This document shows, in pieces, positions 57,646 to 64,000 of a stretch of 64,000 nucleotides of DNA. A program made the position numbers and the translations under genes. Below the pieces are notes generated by a model that worked only from the letters and a program-made list of their open reading frames with translations, ran no database searches and was not told the origin of the DNA. The DNA comes from Arthrobacter gandavensis (GTDB lineage Bacteria > Actinomycetota > Actinomycetes > Actinomycetales > Micrococcaceae). Within the stretch, counting starts at the first letter, position 1. The number at the start of each line of letters is the position of its first letter. The stretch is taken from the NCBI RefSeq assembly GCF_015355785.1, contig NZ_JADKYW010000006.1, forward strand, positions 516,936 through 580,935, written 5' to 3'.

Positions 57646-58842
57646 ATGCCAGTTGCTCTTTATGCCCTCGCCCTTGGCGGCTTCGGCATCGGTCTGACCG
57701 AGTTCGTCATCATGGGCTTGCTGCCCGAGGTTGCATCCGATTTCGGAGTGACCGAAACCGTTGCCGGATACCTTATTTCCGGCTACGCCATTGCCGTCGC
57801 CATCGGCGCCATCATCTTCACCGCGCTGCTTGGGAGGTACGACCGCAAGAAGTCCCTGCTGTTCCTGATGGTGCTGTTCATCATCGGCAACCTGCTCTCA
57901 GCCACCGGCCCAAGCTACGAGCTGGTCATGCTCGGGCGCATCGTAGCTGCCCTGTGCCACGGCGCGTTCTTTGGCATCGGCTCCGTGGTCGCCGCCGACC
58001 TGGTGCCGGCTACCAAGCGCGCCGGTGCCATCGCCTTCATGTTCGCGGGACTTACCGTGGCCAACGTGCTTGGCGTGCCGCTGGGAACGATGCTTGGCCA
58101 GGCCGCCGGATGGCGCGCCACCTTCTGGGCCATCACCGCGATCGGCATCGTCGCACTGGCAGGCATCATGCTCCTGGTTCCAGGCAATCTCAAGCGCTCC
58201 CCCAACGCCGGAATCCTTGGTGAATTCATGATCTTCCGCAGTCCGCAGGTGTGGCTTTCGATGCTCGTGACCATCTTGGGCTACGGCGGCATGTTCGGAG
58301 CCTTCACCTACATTGCGTTCACGCTCACCGGTGTCTCCGGCTTCGCCGCTGGCATGGTGCCGTGGCTGTTGATCCTCTTCGGCGTTGGGCTGTTCGCAGG
58401 CAACATCCTTGGTGGTCGTGCCGCGGACAGGAACCTGGCCAAGACGCTCATCACCCTGCTGACGGTTCTCGCAGTGGTCCTGGCAGGTTTCGCCCTCTCG
58501 GCACAGAACCAGATCGCCACTATCATCGCCCTGGTGCTCATGGGTGCAGTCGGGTTCGCCACGGTGCCGGGAATGCAAATGCGCATCATGAACCATGCGG
58601 CACACGCACCAACCCTCGCCTCCGGAGCCAACATCGCTGCCTTCAACATCGGAAATGCGCTCGGCGCGTGGGTCGGCGGCCTGACCATCGCCGCGGGACT
58701 CGGCTACACCTCGCCATTGTGGGCCGGCGCCGTAATCACAGCCGCCGGACTCCTGGTGCTGCTCCTTGCCGTCCGGCTCCGCGGAGGCGAATTCGCACGA
58801 CACCACGACGAGCCGTCATCTTCCCCGGTTCCGGTCCCGTAA
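57646..58842 (+). CDS. MFS transporter (DHA1 drug-efflux type)
   Basis: A 398-residue protein with 12 membrane helices. TM1 begins MPVALYALALGGFGIGLTEF; motif A is in LLGRYDRKKSLLF; the segment LVPATKRAGAIAFMFAGLTVANVLGVPLG is typical of the AraJ/CmlR-like DHA1 group. It should export small hydrophobic compounds or sugars by proton antiport. ATG at 57646 has AGAAGG five bases upstream; the longer frame lacks membrane character. Probably controlled by the divergent MarR protein. Confidence 0.92.
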   Translation: MPVALYALALGGFGIGLTEFVIMGLLPEVASDFGVTETVAGYLISGYAIAVAIGAIIFTALLGRYDRKKSLLFLMVLFIIGNLLSATGPSYELVMLGRIVAALCHGAFFGIGSVVAADLVPATKRAGAIAFMFAGLTVANVLGVPLGTMLGQAAGWRATFWAITAIGIVALAGIMLLVPGNLKRSPNAGILGEFMIFRSPQVWLSMLVTILGYGGMFGAFTYIAFTLTGVSGFAAGMVPWLLILFGVGLFAGNILGGRAADRNLAKTLITLLTVLAVVLAGFALSAQNQIATIIALVLMGAVGFATVPGMQMRIMNHAAHAPTLASGANIAAFNIGNALGAWVGGLTIAAGLGYTSPLWAGAVITAAGLLVLLLAVRLRGGEFARHHDEPSSSPVPVP

Positions 58843-58931
58843 CCGGCGCATATTCCGAAACGGCCCTGCGGCCCAGGCACCGAGCCAAGCCAAGCCAAGC
58901 CCGTGCGTAACGCGAAACAGCGAAAAAGCAC

Positions 58932-58961
58932 TTGCCGGATAGGAAAGTAACTCTGTAGGCT
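58932..58961 (+). promoter_or_regulatory. promoter of the membrane protein/winged-helix operon
   Basis: TTGCCG (58932-58937), 18 bases, TAGGCT (58956-58961), then seven bases to the ATG at 58969 with no Shine-Dalgarno; a leaderless start is likely. Confidence 0.5.
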
Positions 58962-58968
58962 TTCCGTC

Positions 58969-59436
58969 ATGGAAAACAACTTGGAGGGACACCTCTCATC
59001 CCGTGACGCGGCCGCTGCGCTCCGTGATCTTGCCTCAGACCGGCAGGCACTAGCCGACGGCGCGCATGTCCCCAAGGCGCTGCTGTCCGCAATAGGCGGC
59101 GTGGCAGCCTGGTGGGTCGCCGCGGCGGCGACGACCCACCCCGGAGAGGACTACGACCCCCCGGCTTCCGGCTGGTTGGGCCTGGCCGCCCTGCTAGTGA
59201 TCGTCCACCTGATTCACCGCGAAACCGGAATCCGGTTCCGCAAAATGGGAACACGCGCAGTAGCGGCCACAATCGCGATGCTCGTGGTCTGCTTATTCCT
59301 CTTTTCGATCTCGCTGGCTCTCGTTTCGTTCGGCGCCCGCTGGGCTGTGGCCTTGACCAGCCTGTCCGCCTTCGGCCTGGTGACTTGGCTCGCCGGGGTA
59401 GCTTACCGGGCTGCACTGGATCAGCTGCGCCCATGA
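58969..59436 (+). CDS. four-helix membrane protein paired with a winged-helix regulator
   Basis: A 155-residue protein with an amphipathic N-terminus (SRDAAAALRDLASDRQALAD) and four hydrophobic segments. No family with a known activity was recognised. Its stop overlaps the next start as ATGA, tying it to the winged-helix regulator. Confidence 0.75.
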   Translation: MENNLEGHLSSRDAAAALRDLASDRQALADGAHVPKALLSAIGGVAAWWVAAAATTHPGEDYDPPASGWLGLAALLVIVHLIHRETGIRFRKMGTRAVAATIAMLVVCLFLFSISLALVSFGARWAVALTSLSAFGLVTWLAGVAYRAALDQLRP

Positions 59437-59741
59437 CAGCGGCCCGGTTCGACTCCCTCATCCACGCGCCGGTCCGGCTGCGGATCTGCGGACTTTTGCG
59501 GCCCGTGGAACAAATGGACTTCTCGGTATTGCGCGATGCGCTCAACGTCTCAGATGCCTCGCTCTCAAAGCATCTGAAGACCCTGACCGAGGCCACATAC
59601 GTCAGCATTGCCAAGTCCGCATCCGCTGCGCGCAGCGATGCCCGCCGCCTAACCTGGGTGGCACTCACACCGGCCGGACGGAAGGCTTTCGACGCTCACT
59701 TGCGTGCTTTGGAGGAAATTGCTGGCACGGCCCGCAGCTGA
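59433..59741 (+). CDS. winged-helix transcriptional regulator
   Basis: A 102-residue DNA-binding protein: FDSLIHAPVRLRICGLLRP, DFSVLRDALNVSDASLSKHL as helix-turn-helix and RLTWVALTPAGRKAFDAHL as wing, as in MarR/ArsR-like HTH_27 proteins. ATG overlaps the stop of the membrane protein gene. It probably controls the pair. Confidence 0.88.
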   Translation: MTAARFDSLIHAPVRLRICGLLRPVEQMDFSVLRDALNVSDASLSKHLKTLTEATYVSIAKSASAARSDARRLTWVALTPAGRKAFDAHLRALEEIAGTARS

Positions 59742-59911
59742 CAGACCGAGCAGCGCTTCTGTGACGGACCAAGACTAGGGAATGGTCTGCCCGTCCTGCA
59801 CCAACAGCGAGTGAGCACGCCACCTTTAGGTGTACTACCAGCGTCGAGTCGAGGCAAGGGGATCCCCCGTGACAAGGTGCTCATGACCGAGCGCCCTGTG
59901 ACAGCGGGTTC
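59742..59911. other. intergenic region between convergent genes
   Basis: 170 bases between the winged-helix gene and the isomerase-family gene. I see no strong hairpin or open frame. Confidence 0.4.
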
Positions 59912-60550
59912 TCAGCTCGAGCGGGCAACAAGTTCGGCGACGCCAGGGCCGGCCAGTTCGGCACAATAGGCGCTGCGGCCTGTCATCGCCATGATGAGCG
60001 CAACGGTGCTGCCACGCACTGCGTCGCCGTCCCCGAGGCTGATGCCTGCGTCCTCTGCCACGAGTCGCAAGCCACGAACCCTTTTCTTGGCGATGACAAC
60101 CTGATCGGTACCCGCGTAGTAGCGCAGCAACGCGACGAGGACCGCGTCCGGGTAGTTGCGGACCAGACCAAGCGGCCGACGGATGTCCTCTCCGTGAACG
60201 ACCATCTCACCGAGCAGCGCCAGGCGGGGAATCGGTGGGGATGTGCGGCTGCCGATGGTCGACCTGAATCTGCTTAGCGTCTCTGTGGAGGAGGTGCCCA
60301 GCTGCTCGCGCAGACGGTCGCCCACCTGCTTGTCGAAGTCGAACCGGGAACGCACGACGCCCGCGAACCAACGTGGCCCCGACACCGCCCCGCTGACAGT
60401 CAGGTGCGCAAGCACCTCGCGTACTGTCAAGCCGGCACAGAGCGATGGAGTTGACCACTGCAGCTGGTCTAGCTGAGCAAGATCGTCCGCGAGAGCCCCT
60501 CTCTCGACGTCGATGCTCTGCCAGACCACGTTTCCGCTCCACCCCGTCAT
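59912..60550 (-). CDS. maleylpyruvate isomerase family (mycothiol/DinB-like) protein
   Basis: A 212-residue four-helix-bundle protein: LTVREVLAHLTVSG with a His, and MVVHGEDIRRPLG with His and Glu, match the metal-ligand positions of mycothiol-dependent maleylpyruvate isomerases and the wider MDMPI/DinB group. It may use mycothiol, the actinobacterial thiol; the substrate is unknown. No gentisate pathway gene is near. Single gene. Confidence 0.82.
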   Translation of the reverse strand: MTGWSGNVVWQSIDVERGALADDLAQLDQLQWSTPSLCAGLTVREVLAHLTVSGAVSGPRWFAGVVRSRFDFDKQVGDRLREQLGTSSTETLSRFRSTIGSRTSPPIPRLALLGEMVVHGEDIRRPLGLVRNYPDAVLVALLRYYAGTDQVVIAKKRVRGLRLVAEDAGISLGDGDAVRGSTVALIMAMTGRSAYCAELAGPGVAELVARSS

Positions 60551-60750
60551 CCTCCCACCCTGATATCCGGTAAGTTCCCCTCAGCGCATCGTGTCCGCAA
60601 AAGACTTGCCTCAAATATGACCGATTTGGACCCCACGGTATATAGGCATCACGGACAAACACAGAGAAGGGCTTCGCTTCTGTTTCCCTACGGGTCGGCA
60701 TGCCCGGACGCACACCAGTCTGGGGACGATTCCGGTAGGAAGGGCTCTCT
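60551..60750. other. intergenic region, nothing recognised
   Basis: 200 bases between two minus-strand genes. It may contain remnants of the missing C-terminal part of the kinase, but no frame continues it convincingly. Confidence 0.3.
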
Positions 60751-61275
60751 TCACTGTTCCTGCACGAGGTCCGGGTTGCTGCCGTTGCGAACTGCCATTC
60801 GTGCTGCGGTTTCGGTGAAAGGAACGTCCAAGAATACGGAAGCATCCCAGTAGGCGACCAGTTCATCGCGATGCAGGAACATGACTTCGACGAAAACGAG
60901 TGCATCTGATGGAGCGGGTACGGTACCCCCTTGCACGGTTCGGTCCGTCACTGAATTGCAGGACGGCGGTGAGTACCAGCCGGCCTCTATTGGGCCAAAC
61001 GGTCTGAGTAGCTGATCTTGCAGGGCGGCGTAGTTGTAGGTGTCTTTCCAGAACCCCTCTGGTGAGGCACGTCCCTTGGCATGCCTTACGGACGAAGGGT
61101 TTAGAAAGTAGTCGGCGTGAATGACGATCACAGGACGATTTCGGATCTCGGACACCAGGTTCGCGGTGAAGGATGTCTTGCCGCTGCCGTCTACGCCGTC
61201 GATCGCGACGAGCCGACGCCCTGGCCCAATGACGTCGAGAATGTTGCTTGCCAGCGATTGCATGAACTTCTTCAT
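60751..61275 (-). CDS. P-loop kinase, uridine-kinase-like, probably C-terminally shortened
   Basis: A 174-residue protein with Walker A GVDGSGKT at residues 27-34, VIHADYFLNPSS and EGFWKDTYNY as in uridine kinase/phosphoribulokinase-like proteins, and VFVEVMFLHRDELVAYWDASVFLDV. It ends abruptly at RNGSNPDLVQEQ; relatives usually run 30 or more residues further past an RY-containing helix. The substrate is unknown. Confidence 0.65.
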   Translation of the reverse strand: MKKFMQSLASNILDVIGPGRRLVAIDGVDGSGKTSFTANLVSEIRNRPVIVIHADYFLNPSSVRHAKGRASPEGFWKDTYNYAALQDQLLRPFGPIEAGWYSPPSCNSVTDRTVQGGTVPAPSDALVFVEVMFLHRDELVAYWDASVFLDVPFTETAARMAVRNGSNPDLVQEQ

Positions 61276-61485
61276 TTCGCCATCTTCACAGAAGTGCTCC
61301 TATGCGGGCACGCGTAAGCCGGCCCTTCAGCGGGGAGCCCGCAGAGACATATCCAACATCTTCGCGCGCAGGAACAGGAGCCACACTGAGGGTCGCCGGC
61401 GGCATGTAGCCCCGTCGCACAGCATCTTTCGGGCTAACGAGGTGGTGAAATCGAAGAAGGAATATCCGCGGTTGTAGGGAGACGG
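61276..61485. other. intergenic region
   Basis: 210 bases. A minus-strand frame through 61286-61570 is open but has no recognisable domain and conflicts with the plus-strand frame at 61486, so it is not called. Confidence 0.3.
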
Positions 61486-61803
61486 ATGCCCAAGAGATAT
61501 ATTCATTTCTGCTGTGAACCAGACAGCCTCGGCCCATTACTCCGCAGAGGAATCGCGGCCTGGTCGCCACCTCAGGAACGTGAGCTCAGCGAATGGGACT
61601 CAGCACGGTGGCCTAATACCTCGGTCGCGACGATTGGATCCTTCAGCGGGCGAGCGAAACTGTGCTCAAAGGCCGAGGATGGTTACTGGCGACCCGGTGA
61701 GAATCCTGGGTCGACGGGCAGTTCCAGCAGCACACTAAATCAGTTTGCACAGACCTTCCGTGGAGATGGGAAGACGAAATGCGTGGTACCGCTTAGTATC
61801 TGA
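61486..61803 (+). CDS. hypothetical protein, 105 residues
   Basis: The frame MPKRYIHFCCEPDSLGPLL to KTKCVVPLSI has a varied, protein-like composition with a segment GYWRPGENPGSTGSSSST. No family was recognised and no clear ribosome site is seen, so it may be a fragment. Confidence 0.35.
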   Translation: MPKRYIHFCCEPDSLGPLLRRGIAAWSPPQERELSEWDSARWPNTSVATIGSFSGRAKLCSKAEDGYWRPGENPGSTGSSSSTLNQFAQTFRGDGKTKCVVPLSI

Positions 61804-61882
61804 ACAAATTCGGCCCGACCGTAAACCTGTTACGTGCCCAGCGGAGCCGTACAGGAATGTCCTTAGAAGCTGGTAGACGGAA

Positions 61883-62102
61883 ATGAACCCGCCACGCAGA
61901 AAGTTGCCGTATATCCTGTTGGCCACTGCCGCCCTCGTCCTCCTTGCTGCCGGCATCTTTATTGGTTGGAACCCAGTGGGTAAGCGTGGTCATGATGGCT
62001 GTACCCGTAGTCATCGTGGCGGCGTTCGCCATGCTTTCTGGGCGCAGCCGGATTGCTGATGAGGGAGCATTCCGCATTGAATCTCGTTGGGCCTTTGACT
62101 GA
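61883..62102 (+). pseudogene. two-helix membrane protein gene broken by a frameshift
   Basis: ATG at 61883 opens MNPPRRKLPYILLATAALVL and a first membrane helix to IGWNPVGK, then turns charged and stops at 62059. One frame over, directly after, lies a second hydrophobic helix VVMMAVPVVIVAAFAMLSGR and a good end IESRWAFD at 62102. Dropping one base near 61986 (in AAGCGTGG) would join them to a protein of about 73 residues. Either a pseudogene or an assembly indel. Confidence 0.55.
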
Positions 62103-62348
62103 GGGACAGATGCACGTTGACGTTCCGGTGGAGTCCCTTCCATCGGTCATACAACAGGCGCTCAAGGGAGATGAGACGGTTCCGGATCCGCAACATCTCG
62201 GCCATCGACAGCCAAGCGGAGTCGGTGACGAAGAGGGAAGGCTGAGTGGGGTCGTGTCCCGCTCAGACCTCACCGGGACACCGGTAGTATCCCGAAAGAT
62301 AGTGGAGTCACTCCCCTGTCCGAAACAGCACATAGTGGAAAGGACGAT
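62103..62348. other. intergenic region, no assignable gene
   Basis: 246 bases. Short frames on both strands overlap each other here; none has a domain, ribosome site or clear coding bias. Confidence 0.35.
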
Positions 62349-62924
62349 CTAGTCATTCCCGTCTGTGGGCCTGCCACTGATGCGCTGGTACTCACTCGCG
62401 GATGCGACGGATGGAAGGAGGAGTAGGAGCAGCAGGTACCCGATTACCGTTGCCGCAAGAAATAGAAGCATCGGGATGCCTTCGCCGAGCGGAGCGAGTA
62501 TCCCCGCGATCAAGAAAAGGACAGCACCCGCGATACCGCGAACCCAGACCGCGTTGAACCCACCGCGCGCGGCGATTCCGAGGCACACCCCGCCGAGATA
62601 TTTCCCTTCCACGATTCGTGCCCAGAATGGGCCCCGAGGCGGGGCGGCTACCTTTTTCTCCAGTAAGTCGGCCACGACCGCACCGGATTGGTCGAGAATC
62701 GCTGTCATCTGAGCAGCGTCAACGACGTCAGTTGGTTCACGGTAGAGCGAAGCAAGCTGATCACCGAGAGAAGCTTCCAAATCCCGGAGAGTTTCGTCCG
62801 CATCAGGTTCTATTGCAAGCGCAGTACGCGCATCCGTTAGGTAGTCCAAGAGATCGGCGTGTGCCTCCTCGGTCAAGGTGAAAACGCGGCTATGTCCCGT
62901 AAGTCGCATGTGTCGTGTGCTCAT
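62349..62924 (-). CDS. PspC-domain membrane protein of a PadR operon
   Basis: A 191-residue protein. The N-terminal half is helical and cytoplasmic (TLTEEAHADLLDYLTDARTA, DETLRDLEASLGDQL) like the HAAS-type domain found with PadR regulators. The C-terminal half starts GKYLGGVCLGIAARGGFNAV, matching the PspC domain, followed by two membrane helices. Its ATG at 62924 overlaps the padR stop (ATGA). PspC proteins take part in envelope stress responses; the role here is inferred only from the domain. Confidence 0.82.
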   Translation of the reverse strand: MSTRHMRLTGHSRVFTLTEEAHADLLDYLTDARTALAIEPDADETLRDLEASLGDQLASLYREPTDVVDAAQMTAILDQSGAVVADLLEKKVAAPPRGPFWARIVEGKYLGGVCLGIAARGGFNAVWVRGIAGAVLFLIAGILAPLGEGIPMLLFLAATVIGYLLLLLLLPSVASASEYQRISGRPTDGND

Positions 62925-63250
62925 GGACCCTTCCCTATCCTTTGAATTGTTTGAGTCAGCGTCTCCCAGTAGGCCTTGAACTCGGAGAGCTGCTGTTCCC
63001 CTTCGGAGGTAAGGGAAAAGTACTTCCGTGGCGGCCCCGAGGAAGACTCCCGCCACTCATGCATGACTGCGCCCTCACGCCCCAGCTTCGAGAGCAGGGG
63101 GTACAGGGTTCCTTCCTGAACGGGAAAACCGGCCTCCCTTAATGCAGTGAGGATCTCCGCCGGGTATAGCTGCCGTTCCTCGAGGGCAGCAAGCACGAGG
63201 GGTTCGAGCATGCCTCTGCGCAGGGCAGTCATTCTCGAATTGTCAACCAT
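62921..63250 (-). CDS. PadR-family transcriptional regulator
   Basis: A 109-residue winged-helix protein: RRGMLEPLVLAALEERQLYPAEILTAL, FPVQEGTLYPLLSKLGREG (the highly conserved PadR recognition region), RKYFSLTSEGEQQL and a C-terminal dimer helix. ATG at 63250 lies six bases after TAGAGT without a Shine-Dalgarno, so it is probably leaderless. It should regulate its own operon with the PspC-domain gene. Confidence 0.93.
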   Translation of the reverse strand: MVDNSRMTALRRGMLEPLVLAALEERQLYPAEILTALREAGFPVQEGTLYPLLSKLGREGAVMHEWRESSSGPPRKYFSLTSEGEQQLSEFKAYWETLTQTIQRIGKGP

Positions 63251-63366
63251 GCAGGTACTCTAACACATACAAGTAGCTGCTTCCGGATAGGAACCTCATT
63301 CAGAGAGAGTCCGGCAAACCGGTCCTTCACCGCGACGTCGGCCGGTGTCGGTGACATGATGAAGCG
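63251..63366. promoter_or_regulatory. divergent promoter region of padR and the 195-residue protein
   Basis: 116 bases. TAGAGT (63257-63262, minus strand) is the padR -10. TACTC and GTAG flank an AT-rich ACACATACAA stretch around 63255-63278 as a possible PadR site. CATGAT at 63355-63360 lies six bases before the GTG at 63367. Confidence 0.4.
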
Positions 63367-63954
63367 GTGACGTTCCTTTCCTGCAGTGACCAGACGCCCG
63401 CGGATTGGATCGTGACTAGCGACGTCAGTTGGACGCTGGGCCCTCCAGGGTTCGGCACCTACGCACGACTGCGTTTCATCCCAGATCCGGCCTTTGAAGG
63501 CCAGACTGAAAACGAAGTTGCCGGCATGTATAACGTCCCGTCAGATACTGACCAACTCCGGCTCGCGGTCAAGACGTTACTCCAGCACACGAGTCCGAGC
63601 GTCGATGGGTATGTGCTTCTGTGGGACGGATGGGGTGAGGATGCTTTTCCGGAAGCCGTGCTGCATACGCCCCGCGTGGTGCTCCCGAACCGTGAGTACT
63701 ACCTGTGCAGAGTCTCGCTGGCAGGTTTTGTCTCAGGGATCGTCGAAAATGCCTGGCAGGCGGAAACGAATCACTCCACGCCCCTCCCGTCCTTTATATG
63801 GCCCTCGGACCAGTCCTGGTGCATCACCAAAGATGTCGATCCCCATTGGGCCGGCATCGGCGGTGATCAGGATCTAATCGAGCAACTACTGGCCGAACAT
63901 AGTCTCGACGTTGTGCCCCTTGAGACGAACGAGATTCTGCCTTTTTACTCGTAA
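63367..63954 (+). CDS. uncharacterised protein, 195 residues
   Basis: A soluble, acidic, Trp-rich protein without signal or membrane segment: WIVTSDVSWTLGPPGFGTYA, DGYVLLWDGWGEDAFP, RVVLPNREYYLCRVSL and IWPSDQSWCITKDVDPHWAG. Composition and length look genuinely coding. I do not recognise a family. Divergent from padR, GTG start. A second, shorter frame inside it is a shadow. Confidence 0.7.
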   Translation: MTFLSCSDQTPADWIVTSDVSWTLGPPGFGTYARLRFIPDPAFEGQTENEVAGMYNVPSDTDQLRLAVKTLLQHTSPSVDGYVLLWDGWGEDAFPEAVLHTPRVVLPNREYYLCRVSLAGFVSGIVENAWQAETNHSTPLPSFIWPSDQSWCITKDVDPHWAGIGGDQDLIEQLLAEHSLDVVPLETNEILPFYS

Positions 63955-64000
63955 CGGAAAGAACCGATCCGCCGGTGAGCGGGTAGTCCCTGAGGGCTAA

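Noticed and set aside
61286-61570. 94-codon minus-strand frame before the kinase
   Set aside because: No recognised domain or ribosome site and conflicts with the plus-strand frame at 61486; kept as uncertain.
62053-62352. 99-codon plus-strand frame
   Set aside because: Begins inside the frameshifted membrane gene and ends in the PspC-domain gene; no domain or start signal.

Overview
The window is chromosomal DNA from a high-GC actinobacterium, most likely a member of the Micrococcaceae close to Arthrobacter. The reasons are the gene order (mIHF-gmk-rpoZ-coaBC-metK-priA behind a pyr operon, and alaS-ruvX-mltG-aroE-aroC-aroK-aroB-efp-nusB), a PriA without helicase motifs, a PH-like membrane gene inside the pyr operon as at Rv1382 of Mycobacterium tuberculosis, a mycothiol-type maleylpyruvate isomerase family protein, many GTG/TTG starts and several apparently leaderless genes. 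No tRNA, rRNA or CRISPR array was seen.

Layout. 1-4.3 kb: 5' part of comEA, degV and leuS on the minus strand; leuS follows a leader encoding a four-leucine peptide and a terminator (an attenuator). 4.4-7.7 kb: overlapping operon of flavin monooxygenase, BASS-type transporter and NAD-dependent epimerase. 7.8-10.1 kb: glpK and glpF for glycerol uptake and phosphorylation. 10.4-13.3 kb: plus-strand operon of aldo/keto reductase, alpha/beta hydrolase and glycosyltransferase. 13.3-15 kb: MDR oxidoreductase and a small heat-shock protein. 15-29.9 kb: minus-strand block priA, metK, coaBC, rpoZ, gmk, mihF, pyrF, carB, carA, PH-like protein, pyrC, pyrB, pyrR, covering pyrimidine synthesis and core functions. 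30-31.2 kb: divergent prsW. 31.2-42.2 kb: minus-strand nusB, efp, aroB, aroK, aroC, aroE, mltG, ruvX, alaS, two small membrane proteins and rpsD.

42.5-48.3 kb: rarA, two phzF paralogues on opposite strands, and between them a SAM riboswitch in front of a lone flavin reductase. This stretch is rich in intergenic palindromes: a perfect 22-bp inverted repeat and two 55/59-identical 59-bp elements. A complete IS3-family element (1,436 bp, 26-bp perfect inverted repeats, TGG target duplication) sits in the loop of what was a terminator between phzF and aspS. 48.3-53.7 kb: aspS, an amino-acid permease, an adenine deaminase-like enzyme and a nitronate monooxygenase.

53.7-64 kb is an accessory end with small regulators paired with membrane proteins (XRE, winged helix, PadR), a divergent MarR/MFS efflux pair, a dienelactone hydrolase, a mycothiol-type isomerase, a shortened P-loop kinase, uncharacterised proteins, and two genes that look broken by single-base frameshifts. 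Either these are decaying genes or the assembly has indel errors here.
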